NCBI GenBank assembly: GCA_049585795.1
Contig: JBAVAQ010000021.1
Coordinates: 124,001-188,000, forward strand
From: JABDBE01 sp049585795
Lineage (GTDB): Bacteria > Acidobacteriota > Terriglobia > Terriglobales > Acidobacteriaceae
Length of the DNA: 64,000 nt
Direction: 5' to 3'
A program made the position numbers and the translations under genes. Below are positions 24,380-33,459 of this stretch, in pieces (position 1 is the first letter of the stretch; every line of letters begins with the position of its first letter). A model generated the notes under the pieces. The model did not search any database. It was not told where the DNA came from and saw nothing but the letters and a program-made list of their open reading frames with translations.

Positions 24380-25954
24380 ATGGCAACCGATCTTCAAGTC
24401 ACTACGCGCAAAGTGGTTTCGGCGAATCCCGCGACCGGCGAGGCGCTGCGCGAATTTGAAGCTGCATCCGATGCCGACGTGCTCGCTGGCGTAGCTCGGG
24501 CTCGCGCGGCGCAATCAGCATGGAATGAAATTGGCGTTCAACGAAGGGTTGCTGTCCTGCGCAAGTTTCAGCGTCTGCTTCACGAGAAGAAGTTGGAGGT
24601 TGCAACACTGATTACCCGCGAGGCCGGAAAACCGCTGGTAGAAGCTCTGCTGACCGAAGTTCTGGTGGTGCTCGATGCCACGCGGTTCTGCGTTGAGAAT
24701 GCATTTGCCTTCTTGCGCGAGCAGCCGGTTCCGCACGGCAACCTGGCCATGAAGACCAAGGTGGGACGCATTCTGCGCGAGCCATATGGTGTGATCGGCA
24801 TTATCTCGCCGTGGAATTATCCCTTCTCCATCCCTGCCACGGAGTCGCTGTCCGCACTCGTGGCCGGAAATGCGATCGTGTTGAAACCCTCAGAGCTTAC
24901 TTCTCTGACGGCGCTCCAGCTTGCGTCTTTGCTTCACGAAGCCGGTGTGCCTCAGGATGTTTTTCGAGTCATCGTCGGCGACGGGACCACAGGCACTGCG
25001 TTGCTGAATGCGGAAATCGACAAACTGGTCTTCACTGGAAGCGTGCCAACGGGCAAGCGCATTGCGCAGGCAGCGGCGGCTCGCTTGCTTCCCGTAGTGC
25101 TAGAACTCGGCGGGAAAGATCCCATGCCGGTGCTCGATGACGCCGATGTGGACGTCGCGTCCAGCGGTGCCGTCTGGGGCGCGTTCGTGAATACCGGACA
25201 AGCCTGCCTTTCGGTGGAGCGTTGCTATGTGCACCGTACTTTGTACGACGCATTCCTCGAGGCTTGCGTGCAAAAAACCAAACGACTAAGGGTGGGCAAC
25301 GGGCTTGATCCGCAGACCGACGTTGGCCCGCTGATCCACGAGCGGCAGGTGCGCCATGTAGAGGCGCAGGTTGAAGATGCGCGCCTGCGGGGCGCGCGAG
25401 TGCTGATCGGAGGCTCGCGGCTCCCTCAGATCGGTCCGAATTTTTATGCTCCTACCGTGCTAGCCGACGTTACTCATACCATGCAGATCATGCGCGACGA
25501 GACATTCGGCCCGGTTCTTCCCGTAATGCCCTTCGACGCCGATAATGAAGCAATCCGGCTGGCCAACGATTCTGATTTCGGCCTCGCCGCCAGCGTTTGG
25601 ACGCGCGATCGGGAGCGCGGAGAATCGATGGCTCGGCGCATCCAGGCGGGGACGGTTATGGTGAACGACGCGATTGCCTGCTTCGGCATCAGTGAAGCTC
25701 CACACGGGGGAATAAAGGCGAGCGGGTTAGGCCGCACCCATGGCATTTTCGGCATGGAAGAAATGGTGCGAATCAAGCATGTGGACTCTGATCGACTGCC
25801 CAAGATAAAGCAAGTCTGGTGGTACGGATACGGTGAAGGATTCACGCGGCAGATGGAAGGTTTCATTGATTTGATGTTCGCTCGGGGGCTGCGCCAAAAA
25901 GTGCGAGGTGCACTGCGCTCCGCGGGAGCTTACATGCGAAAAGGGAGGCTGTAG
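24380..25954 (+). CDS. Aldehyde dehydrogenase family protein
   Basis: A 524-residue NAD(P)-dependent aldehyde dehydrogenase. The active-site cysteine is C276 in NTGQACLSVERC, the general-base glutamate lies in VVLELGGKDPM near 241-251, and the cofactor motif is FTGSVPTGKRIAQAAA. The C-terminal 60 residues (GYGEGFTRQMEGFIDLMFARG onwards) extend past the usual catalytic domain end. This layout resembles broad-specificity acyl/semialdehyde dehydrogenases of Acidobacteria; the substrate is not evident from the neighbours. No clear ribosome binding site precedes the ATG; repeat R4 lies immediately upstream. Confidence 0.88.
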   Translation: MATDLQVTTRKVVSANPATGEALREFEAASDADVLAGVARARAAQSAWNEIGVQRRVAVLRKFQRLLHEKKLEVATLITREAGKPLVEALLTEVLVVLDATRFCVENAFAFLREQPVPHGNLAMKTKVGRILREPYGVIGIISPWNYPFSIPATESLSALVAGNAIVLKPSELTSLTALQLASLLHEAGVPQDVFRVIVGDGTTGTALLNAEIDKLVFTGSVPTGKRIAQAAAARLLPVVLELGGKDPMPVLDDADVDVASSGAVWGAFVNTGQACLSVERCYVHRTLYDAFLEACVQKTKRLRVGNGLDPQTDVGPLIHERQVRHVEAQVEDARLRGARVLIGGSRLPQIGPNFYAPTVLADVTHTMQIMRDETFGPVLPVMPFDADNEAIRLANDSDFGLAASVWTRDRERGESMARRIQAGTVMVNDAIACFGISEAPHGGIKASGLGRTHGIFGMEEMVRIKHVDSDRLPKIKQVWWYGYGEGFTRQMEGFIDLMFARGLRQKVRGALRSAGAYMRKGRL

Positions 25955-26243
25955 GTAGTGCCTAAGTGTGATCCCTGCCGGATTTCTCCGCGCACCGTAC
26001 ACTCGCTCCGTTGTGATCTCCGCGATTGAAGATTTTGTGTTCGCCTAGAATCAAACCTTAAAACCCCGAGAACGCTGAAAAGGCCCACAGAGTGCGCAGA
26101 AAAGATCTGAGACACTCCCCGACTGCAGTCCGCTTTATTTTGGCGTCGCAATTTGTCACTCTCTGGTATCGCACAAAACCATTCGAGTAGAATACAGTCA
26201 GTAGGAATCCTGCGGCATAGGCCGCCTGAACGAGGGTGAATGT

Positions 26244-26576
26244 TTGGCCACATCGGTAATCTCTGGCACACAGATTCCGTCGCAACTTCCCCAGCACAAA
26301 GTCAAGATTAAGAAACCGGGACAGCGGGCTTGCAACGAGAAGAATGAAAAAGGCAAGTTTTGTGGCGGGCATCTAAAACGCTGGTTCTACGCCGCCGATG
26401 TACTGGAGCAGGCTTGCGGAGACGTAGAGAAGGCCTGGGGTCGCGATGCCGAAGTGTATCGCTGCGAACATTGCAAGACGCTCTACTTGCCGAATCCCGA
26501 GGAATCGGCGGGGTTGAATGTTGCTGGGCCGGGGCAGATATCAGTTTTCGGGTTGACCGTCCCGCCGAAGAAGTAG
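26244..26576 (+). CDS. Small cysteine-containing protein of unknown function
   Basis: A 110-residue basic protein. Cysteines occur as C in QRACNEKNEKGKFCGGHLKRW and CEHCKTLYLP, spacing that could bind zinc in a rubredoxin- or ribbon-like way. No signal peptide. A TTG at 26244 is the best start because GAGGG (26232-26236) lies seven bases upstream. Directly followed by repeat R5 and then the isopropylmalate-synthase-family gene. Function unknown. Confidence 0.65.
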   Translation: MATSVISGTQIPSQLPQHKVKIKKPGQRACNEKNEKGKFCGGHLKRWFYAADVLEQACGDVEKAWGRDAEVYRCEHCKTLYLPNPEESAGLNVAGPGQISVFGLTVPPKK

Positions 26577-26626
26577 CTTGCCGAGCTTCGCTTGTCCGGA
26601 CAGCCGGGGGCGGCTGTCGCCACGTG
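26577..26626. repeat. Dispersed hairpin repeat R5, copy 2
   Basis: Opposite orientation to the copies at 7756 and 62758. Contains CCGGACAGCCGGGGGCGGCT then GTCGCCACGTG, which folds on itself. Begins right after the stop codon of the gene ending at 26576. Confidence 0.6.
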
Positions 26627-26643
26627 ATCCGTCCCCACACGAG

Positions 26644-27891
26644 ATGATGGTATCTTCCGAACTTATTTACGACTGGAATCGCATTCATCCCGCATCGTTG
26701 CGGCCGGTGGGGCATGTGTTGCTCAACGATGAAACTTTGCGCGACGGCTTGCAGTCGCCCTCAGTACGCGACCCTTCCATTCAAGAAAAAATTCGCATAC
26801 TGCATCTGATGGAAAGCTTGGGAATCAACTCGCTTGCTCTTGGGCTGCCTGCAGCGGGGCCGCGCGCGGTGGAGCATACGGAGGCTTTGGCGCGCGAAAT
26901 CGTGGGCCACAAGATGAAGATTCGGGCCAACTGTGCGGCTCGAACTCATCAGAACGACATCCGTCCGATAGCAGACATTGTGCAACGCACCGGGTTGAAG
27001 ATCGAAGCGGCGACATTTATCGGATCGAGTCCCATCCGCCGCTTCACAGAAAATTGGACCGACGACTTTCTATTGCAGACGACCGAGAGCGCGGTGAAGT
27101 ATGCCGTCTCGCTCGGGCTCGACGTGATGTACGTGACCGAAGACACGACGCGGTGCGACCCCGAGATGGTCAAGCGACTTTACTCGGCAGCGATTAGTTG
27201 CGGAGCACGGGCCATCGTCATTTGTGACACTGCTGGGCATGCCACGCCGATGGGCGCATTCGCTTTGGTTCAATTCGTCATTAACGAAGTGGTGAAGCCG
27301 TCAGGCGAAAAGATTCGCGTCGACTGGCACGGACATTGCGATCGCGGATTAGCCATCGCCAACTCCATGGCGGCACTGGTCGCGGGGGCAGAGTGCGTAC
27401 ACGCGACAGCTCTGGGCGTCGGAGAACGCGTCGGCAACACGCAGATGGATCAAATGCTGTTGAACTTGAAACTCATGGGGATTGCTCCGTGGGCGGAGCA
27501 GGAACTTACCAGACTGAAGGAGTATTGCGTGGCGGTGTCACAAGCGACCGGTGTGCCCATTCCGGCGAATTATCCGGTAGTCGGAGAAGATGCCTTTCGC
27601 ACTGCCACCGGCGTACATGCTGCCGCAGTCATCAAGGCGTTCAAGAAAAACGACGTTGAACTGGCAAACATGGTGTATTCAGGGGTGCCATCGCATGTGT
27701 TCGGTCTGGAACAAGTAATCGATGTGGGTCCCATGAGCGGGAAGTCGAATGTATTGTTCTGGCTCGACCGGCGCGGGATTCCCGCTTCGGACGATGTCGT
27801 GGAAAGTATTTATCGGCGCGCCAAGGCATCCGACCACACGCTCAGCGAGGCGGAAATTCTAGAGTGCGTGGAACGCGCCCAAGCTCGCTGA
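26644..27891 (+). CDS. 2-isopropylmalate synthase/homocitrate synthase-family enzyme
   Basis: A 415-residue HMGL-like TIM-barrel Claisen-condensing enzyme. The active-site Arg-Asp and Gln are in NDETLRDGLQSP near 27-38 and the metal histidines in VDWHGHCDRGLA near 227-238. The C-terminal part contains PVVGEDAFRTATGVHAAAVIK, a segment shared with isopropylmalate, homocitrate and citramalate synthases. The regulatory LeuA dimer domain is missing (LeuA has about 510-550 residues), so it is a short form. Which 2-oxoacid it condenses with acetyl-CoA is not determined. ATG 26644 is chosen over an upstream in-frame codon inside repeat R5. Confidence 0.8.
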   Translation: MMVSSELIYDWNRIHPASLRPVGHVLLNDETLRDGLQSPSVRDPSIQEKIRILHLMESLGINSLALGLPAAGPRAVEHTEALAREIVGHKMKIRANCAARTHQNDIRPIADIVQRTGLKIEAATFIGSSPIRRFTENWTDDFLLQTTESAVKYAVSLGLDVMYVTEDTTRCDPEMVKRLYSAAISCGARAIVICDTAGHATPMGAFALVQFVINEVVKPSGEKIRVDWHGHCDRGLAIANSMAALVAGAECVHATALGVGERVGNTQMDQMLLNLKLMGIAPWAEQELTRLKEYCVAVSQATGVPIPANYPVVGEDAFRTATGVHAAAVIKAFKKNDVELANMVYSGVPSHVFGLEQVIDVGPMSGKSNVLFWLDRRGIPASDDVVESIYRRAKASDHTLSEAEILECVERAQAR

Positions 27892-27930
27892 GTAGAGTCC
27901 GGCCCTTCTGCGTTTTTGCGGGCTCCGTTC

Positions 27931-30900
27931 TTAATTCGTCATCGGCCACAGCGATTGCAGCTGAAATGGCAGACTTCCTGCCCCTGCCGTAACCGTGCCT
28001 AAAATTGCCAGGGCCCCCTGAAACCCTCCCGTGGAGGGCTGCATGGTTGCCAGGCCGTTCGCATCAGAAGTAACAGCGGCTTGAGACATCCCAAGAATAA
28101 TCGGCAGGGGATCGCGCGTAATTGTGGTATCTCCGCCGGTCACAATGGGCGCATCATTGTTGTTTGTTCGTCCAACCAACGACTGAAAAACTACGCTAAC
28201 CCCAAGAACGGGGTGCGCAGGCATCGAGTTGTCGGTTACCTGAACCGTGATCGGCTGAAAAGCTGTCCCTACAGCTATAAATTGCAGATCGCCAGCCACC
28301 GCCTGCAATTGCAGGGACGACGGCGGCACGGCGGTTCCGTAAAATGTACTGCAGGGCGCGTCGCCGGGTTCAACGCACGCGCTCACTTGCACGTCGCCAG
28401 GCATCGATGAAATCTGCAAAGTGCTGCTGGCGTATCCGCTGGAATTCGTCTTAGCACTTGGCGGATTGAGGGTTGCCGATCCTTTATCCAGGTAAAAGTT
28501 GACAGTCCGTTTATTGATGGGAACGCCATTCGACAATACCCTTGCGGTAAGGGTCAGGTTGACAGTCGAGCCTTGTGCAATCCAGGCGTATTGAGAAAGT
28601 AGAGACACGTCGAGGGATGACTCGGTGCCTAATAGTGTCGTCTGAACCTGTTGCGGGGCCTTGTACGAAGCAGGTGCGAGTTGCGCCGTAATGGTGATGA
28701 CGCCTGCCGACAGTACACTGACAAGCGTGGAGGCCTGACCCGACTGATCGGTGAGCACGGTGCAACTCTCGCCGCCAGAACACGCCGAGAAAGCGGCGGC
28801 GGGACTTGCGGTAAAGAAGACGCTGGCTCCGGCCACCGGAGTTACCCCATCGGGAGCGAGGGCTTGGACGCGAATTGGATTTGGCGCTTGTCCCCCGACC
28901 GGCGTTCCAGGGTTCGACCCCGCCACCAGGCTGAGAGTATCGCTGGGGCCCGCTCCATAGGTGACGACACCGCTAAGGATCGAACTAGCAAGCGTAGGCG
29001 GATCTAGCAGCGTTATATCCTGGACTCCGTCCGCTTGAGCGGACGCCGTCACGAAGATCTGGTTTGCCGACGCCGCCAGTTGCGGGGCACTCCCGCTTCC
29101 GATCATGACCGCAGTATTCTCCTGGAAGCCGTACCCTGCGATTGCGAGAGCTGTGCCACCTGCAACGCTGGCGCGGGTTGGAGAAACGTGATCGCCATAG
29201 AGCAAGCGCGCGTGATAGCGGTAGTCGGGGCGGCCATCACCACGGATGTCAGCGATTCCGACGCGGAAGCTGGTCGCCTCGAGCAGTTGAGCGTTCAGAA
29301 CCGTTGTCCCGAAAATTGCAGAGTTGAAGGCCGAAGGCGTGTTCGCAGGAGCTGGAAAAGTCCCTGGGTCCGAGAGCTGCCACATCCCAATCACGGGTTG
29401 AGCTTTGCTTTCCGACGGGGCGCTCGAGTCATCGAGCGCAGTCACCAATACAGAAAGGGTACGGTTCGCCTGACCCGTGAACCAAAAGTAGTCGAGGCCA
29501 CCGTAGGGGTCGAGGGAGGCCGCCCAGTCGCCGGCGACCGGCAGCGGCGCGGGCGAGGTGTAGCTGGTGGGCCCAAACCAATCGGGTTTTTGGACCGCGC
29601 TATCTTGCATAACAATGTCCTGGGGAACGTCGCCGCCCAAGGTTACGTTTACTACGACGGCTTGGGCTGATCCCGACGGCAGCACTTGCCATGGCTGGTA
29701 AGGCACCACGGTTGCCGACCAGAAGGGATCGACAGCCTCGACCGTCAATTTGTACTGCGCAGCGCTTCCGCCGTTCGGAATTTGCAGCCCAGCCAGATCG
29801 AAGAAGCCTTCGAGCGCGGGGTTGTTCGAGCCATAGCGATTGAAGGGCAATCCGGTGGCGTCGTTGAAGCCGGTGACTGTGGTTCCTACGTTTCCGGCGA
29901 ACAGGAAGCCGGAAACGGAGGCAGCCGCATAAGCTCCCGAAGGGAGGCCGGTGGTGGGATCGATCCAGCGGGCAACGACATTCACCCCTTGCATGCCTTG
30001 ACCCGGCTCTCCGCTGGAATTCGCGAAATACACATTGCCGTGAATGCGGGCGGTGCTGGCGGAAAAAGTTGATCCGGGATACAAGCGCGAGAGTGCCGCC
30101 TGATCATCCATTTTCGGTTGGTAGGGATTGACTTTGCCGCCATTCGAATAGCATGAAGAAATCGGAACGCAGCTGGGAGAATCAACCGCATGCATGATGC
30201 TGAAACCGACGTAATCGTCGGCAGTCGGCCGGGGATTGCCAGTCTGGACGTTAAGGTTCATCTGGGACCAGCCGAGGCCTAGCACTCGTCCTAGGATTCG
30301 CACCAGCCGGTATTCCACATCAGGATCAGGCAACTGGACGACACAATTTCCGTTGATGACGACCAGCGCATGCAAGAAAAAAGCTTGGACTCCGAAATTG
30401 TCCACTCCACCGTAGACCGCGTTGCCGAAGCATTCGGAGGCATCGCCAGCGCCCTGGCCGAGAAGCGCGTCCGTAACCGTGCCATCCGCGTCATAAACGA
30501 TGCCTACGGGTGTACCCGTGGCAGTCGGCATGATGTCAGCCGGCATAGTGATGGTTCCGTCGCTGTTGCGGTACACGTTCGAGCCGCTGACATCTTCCAC
30601 GAGTTGTCCCGCGTGTGTGACCGACAGGGCGACGGTCGAAATGGACGTCCACTGGCTGAACGCATCGGCGACCAGCGCGTCCCCTTGCGGACCGGGAACG
30701 GTCGCACTCAGAGGGCCCTGGTCGGTGTAATAGTTGACTGCGCCTTGGGCCCAGATCAGAGGGGTCCCGGCCGTCCCTTGGTTGAAGTAACTGATTCCGG
30801 CAATGTAGCGCGGCCCTCCGGCTCGCGCCAGTTGCATGAACGTGAAGAGCAGCAGAATTACTGTTGCCACCTTATAAGCGAATTCCAACCAGAGCACGAA

Positions 30901-31005
30901 TCGACGCGAAGTTTCCCACCTTTGGGGAAGGCTTCCGGAGCGGACACACGATTTCGCTCCATCCGCTATTTCGTGCACAGGCGAAAAGGAGAAGCTTGTC
31001 GACAT
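27931..31005 (-). CDS. Large secreted protein: inactivated matrixin-like domain plus Ig-like domains
   Basis: A 1024-residue protein. A membrane segment at about 42-60 ends in ARAGG and acts as signal. Residues about 68-290 follow a matrixin (M10) plan: ISYFNQG start, ALVADAFSQWTSI near 110-122, and RILGRVLGLGWSQMN at 236-250. The last fits HExxHxxGxxH in spacing but reads R236, I237, R240, W246, so all three zinc histidines and the glutamate are gone. A Met-turn-like SIMHAV follows. Next come a carboxypeptidase-regulatory-like part (about 310-470), an IPT/TIG-like domain (about 615-690) and Big_1/invasin-like Ig repeats (about 700-1015). Probably an adhesion or structural surface protein. 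Starts three bases after the stop of the gene upstream. Confidence 0.78.
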   Translation of the reverse strand: MSTSFSFSPVHEIADGAKSCVRSGSLPQRWETSRRFVLWLEFAYKVATVILLLFTFMQLARAGGPRYIAGISYFNQGTAGTPLIWAQGAVNYYTDQGPLSATVPGPQGDALVADAFSQWTSISTVALSVTHAGQLVEDVSGSNVYRNSDGTITMPADIMPTATGTPVGIVYDADGTVTDALLGQGAGDASECFGNAVYGGVDNFGVQAFFLHALVVINGNCVVQLPDPDVEYRLVRILGRVLGLGWSQMNLNVQTGNPRPTADDYVGFSIMHAVDSPSCVPISSCYSNGGKVNPYQPKMDDQAALSRLYPGSTFSASTARIHGNVYFANSSGEPGQGMQGVNVVARWIDPTTGLPSGAYAAASVSGFLFAGNVGTTVTGFNDATGLPFNRYGSNNPALEGFFDLAGLQIPNGGSAAQYKLTVEAVDPFWSATVVPYQPWQVLPSGSAQAVVVNVTLGGDVPQDIVMQDSAVQKPDWFGPTSYTSPAPLPVAGDWAASLDPYGGLDYFWFTGQANRTLSVLVTALDDSSAPSESKAQPVIGMWQLSDPGTFPAPANTPSAFNSAIFGTTVLNAQLLEATSFRVGIADIRGDGRPDYRYHARLLYGDHVSPTRASVAGGTALAIAGYGFQENTAVMIGSGSAPQLAASANQIFVTASAQADGVQDITLLDPPTLASSILSGVVTYGAGPSDTLSLVAGSNPGTPVGGQAPNPIRVQALAPDGVTPVAGASVFFTASPAAAFSACSGGESCTVLTDQSGQASTLVSVLSAGVITITAQLAPASYKAPQQVQTTLLGTESSLDVSLLSQYAWIAQGSTVNLTLTARVLSNGVPINKRTVNFYLDKGSATLNPPSAKTNSSGYASSTLQISSMPGDVQVSACVEPGDAPCSTFYGTAVPPSSLQLQAVAGDLQFIAVGTAFQPITVQVTDNSMPAHPVLGVSVVFQSLVGRTNNNDAPIVTGGDTTITRDPLPIILGMSQAAVTSDANGLATMQPSTGGFQGALAILGTVTAGAGSLPFQLQSLWPMTN

Positions 31006-31008
31006 GGC

Positions 31009-31581
31009 TCACTCTTCCGCCGAGCGCAGGAAACGCACCAACTCAATAGGGGTGACGCGCGTTCTTCCGCGCAGCGAGTCTCGGATATGCGGACGGGGCG
31101 CGAGGAAGCCGATTCGTCCCGGATCGAGCACTACCTGCCCCTCGGGGCCGATTTTGAATCGGCCCAGCGGTCCCCGGACCGGGCTGGTCAGGCCTAATTT
31201 ACTGGGAGGATAGAGAAACAGTAGAACCCGTTCTCCGGGGCGATAGCTTTCACCCGATTCCCACAGGCCGGCCCACTCGTGGATTGCCAGCATCTGCCCA
31301 GTTCGAACCCCCCGCAAGCCCTGATCAACGTGAAAGTCGATCTGAACGGTGGCCACACCGTTTCCCTTGGGAGACACCCGCTCCACTGACTTAACCGTAC
31401 CCGCGAAGATGTAGCCCGAGCTTTGGGTTAACGGGCGCGGGTGCTGGGGGCGCGCTGATCCAGGCGGGATTGCTGCCGGGATCACTGGCCGCGCCGGTTG
31501 CTCCGCGACAATCGGCGAAGATGCTGAAGCCAGGATCAGCGCAACAACAAAGACCTTCCGAAATGACAACAACATGAGCAA
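31009..31581 (-). CDS. Secreted protein of unknown function
   Basis: A 190-residue protein with a signal peptide (about 1-26, ending near SSPIVAEQ), a Pro-rich spacer to about 50 and a beta-rich domain (YIFAGTVKSVERVSPKGNGV near 53-72; GESYRPGERVLLFLYPPS near 110-127). The pattern of a short strand followed by a 'transport to OB-like barrel' resembles proteins that describe metal- or ligand-binding NTR-like folds, but no family is certain. Its stop is three bases before the start of the matrixin-like gene, so the two form an operon. Confidence 0.72.
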   Translation of the reverse strand: MLMLLSFRKVFVVALILASASSPIVAEQPARPVIPAAIPPGSARPQHPRPLTQSSGYIFAGTVKSVERVSPKGNGVATVQIDFHVDQGLRGVRTGQMLAIHEWAGLWESGESYRPGERVLLFLYPPSKLGLTSPVRGPLGRFKIGPEGQVVLDPGRIGFLAPRPHIRDSLRGRTRVTPIELVRFLRSAEE

Positions 31582-31722
31582 GCCTCGTTTCTGAATCGAG
31601 GCCAGCCGCTCGACGGGAACGGAGTCAGACTACGCTTCCGCAAAAAGAATGGCTGTGCTGTTCGTCACAAGGATGCTGCGTATTGTCTGAGGAAATCGCA
31701 GCCGAGGGTGTTGTTAAAGGCT

Positions 31723-32640
31723 CTAACGATTTGATTGTGCTCGTCCGCTTTGCCTGAGCGTTCTCCGGCTTTGCCGTTGGGCTGACAAGTGTGCGCCTGT
31801 CAACAACAACAATCCAGTAAGAAATGCCCAGAACATCAAGCTTGCCGACAGAGCGAAGGGCCCGTAAACTTCCTGTAAATCAAGCTGCGGCAGCGCCAGG
31901 ATGTAACAATACTTCAAGACCTCCGAGAGCAATCCCATGATCACAGCTGCGGGCAGAACTGCCCGGGCTGGAACCTTGCCGTTAGGCAACAGCCAATAGA
32001 TCAAAAAGAAAATTGCAATACTGGCTGCGATGGCGAAGAGCTTCATGATCAGAAAACCCAGCAGCCGGACGGCGATAAATTGGTGGCCGAAGGTTAGAGT
32101 TCTCAGTAGAAAAACATTCTCCGCAGTCAATGCGATCGAAAGCAGCGCCAGTACGCCGCTGCTGAAGGCAAGGCCCAAGGCAATGAGTTGATTCCCCAGA
32201 TAAGAGCGGTTTTCGGGAAAACGCCAAACCCGGTTCAGCGCCACTTCGAGGGGCATGAAGATCCCGGTTGACGTAACTAGCAGAATGAGTAAGGAGAATA
32301 TCTGGGTTCGATGGCGCGCAGTGACCAGGGCGTTCAGGTTGCGAATCACGAAATCCTGTCCTGCAGGCAAATAATCGCGAAGCAGTTGCACCACGACCTC
32401 ATACATCGCGGACGAGTGGAATACTCGTCGAATCAACGTCAGCAAGAGCAGGACGAACGGAAAGAATGAAAGGATGGCATTCGCCGCCACGGAGAATGCA
32501 AAGGTGTGGACGTCGGTGCGCAGCAGATATTTTGACGTGGAGGTTAACCATCCAAAACGACGGGCCGGGCCTTTCACCGAAGTGTTAGAGAGGACCGTCG
32601 GCGACACAAGAGGAGTCGACGATGGATGCAGATCGTTCAA
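31723..32640 (-). CDS. YihY/virulence factor BrkB family membrane protein
   Basis: A 305-residue inner-membrane protein with about six membrane segments. The family opening FAFSVAANAILSFFPFVLLLLTLIR is near 48-72 and the ILLVTSTGIFMPLEVALNRVW segment near 119-139. The C-terminal LMFWAFLTGLLLLTGAHLSA is also typical. It was once called ribonuclease BN, but the family is now regarded as membrane proteins of unknown transport role. The start is uncertain: 32640 is a TTG. Confidence 0.88.
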   Translation of the reverse strand: MNDLHPSSTPLVSPTVLSNTSVKGPARRFGWLTSTSKYLLRTDVHTFAFSVAANAILSFFPFVLLLLTLIRRVFHSSAMYEVVVQLLRDYLPAGQDFVIRNLNALVTARHRTQIFSLLILLVTSTGIFMPLEVALNRVWRFPENRSYLGNQLIALGLAFSSGVLALLSIALTAENVFLLRTLTFGHQFIAVRLLGFLIMKLFAIAASIAIFFLIYWLLPNGKVPARAVLPAAVIMGLLSEVLKYCYILALPQLDLQEVYGPFALSASLMFWAFLTGLLLLTGAHLSAQRQSRRTLRQSGRAQSNR

Positions 32641-33098
32641 TGTTCACCCAATATTATCAGAGAGTTACAATGCTTTATTTCCATCGGCGCAGTTACTATT
32701 GGGCGGTTTCGATCCCTTGGTTCGCTTCCGCAAAACCATGGGTCACACTTATTGTTTTCATTCATTTCACTTTATTTCTAATTCTTCTCTTGCCAGAAGG
32801 AAAATTCCTGAATATTATTCCTGCTCGTTGACGAATGTAGGCAAACGACGTTCGTCAGCTTGGGTTGAGGTTTTGTGCATTGCAGTCGAAACTCGCGCCA
32901 CCACGACGGGCTCCGGAGCTTTGCGCCGTTTTCTTGACGGACGGCGCAGAACTCAGGAGCCTTTCTTGTTGAACCAAGTTCTCGGCTGCATGGAACGCAA
33001 GACTGTTTCGTCCACATGCTTTTAGGGGGTAACAAACACGCGCGCGCTTCAAGAAGAATGTGGAATCTTAATCTTAGCAGAGGCGAAAGGAGTTCATT
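32641..33098. other. AT-rich intergenic region and cold-shock leader
   Basis: A 458-base stretch without a convincing gene. About 32640-32825 is markedly more AT-rich than its neighbours. The right part is probably the promoter and long leader of the cold-shock gene. Confidence 0.45.
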
Positions 33099-33302
33099 GT
33101 GAGAGAGAAGGGTACAGTAAAGTGGTTTAACGGGGCTAAAGGATACGGATTTATCCAGCGGTCCACTGGGGAAGATGTCTTCGTTCATTTCTCCGCCATC
33201 CAGGAGAATGGTTACCGCACGTTGAACGAGGGCGAAACCGTGGAGTTCGATCTGCTGAAGGGCCCCAAGGGGTTCCAGGCGGGCAACGTCGTCCGCGCCT
33301 GA
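33099..33302 (+). CDS. Cold-shock protein (CspA family)
   Basis: A 67-residue OB-fold RNA/DNA chaperone. RNP1 is in KGYGFIQR near 13-20 and RNP2 in DVFVHFSAI near 26-34, followed by GETVEFDLLKGPKGFQAGNV. It melts RNA secondary structure in cold or growth transitions. The start is a GTG, firmly set by AAAGGAG at 33086-33092 six bases upstream. A clear intrinsic terminator follows at 33328-33364, so it is a single-gene transcript. Confidence 0.95.
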   Translation: MREKGTVKWFNGAKGYGFIQRSTGEDVFVHFSAIQENGYRTLNEGETVEFDLLKGPKGFQAGNVVRA

Positions 33303-33327
33303 TAACCTAAAGTCCGGAATTCGCCAG

Positions 33328-33364
33328 ACCCTCTCAGAATCCCCTGGGAGGGTTTGTTGTTTTA
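33328..33364 (+). terminator. Rho-independent terminator of the cold-shock gene
   Basis: Ten-pair stem (33328-33337 with 33344-33353, one G-U pair), six-base loop, then TTGTTGTTTT. Confidence 0.85.
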
Positions 33365-33459
33365 GCCTCCGACCTGCGTATACAAGATCTGGCCTAATGG
33401 CTTTATCCTCGGCTTCGAATAATTCCTACTTGCGATGTCCCCTTTTTGTGCCTGCCACT

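Noticed and set aside
30370..31197. 275-residue plus-strand frame
   Set aside because: Antisense to the two secreted-protein genes; Arg-rich shadow with no recognisable motif.
32622..32831. 69-residue frame with a hydrophobic stretch
   Set aside because: AT-rich non-coding region before the cold-shock gene; no ribosome binding site and it overlaps the YihY start.
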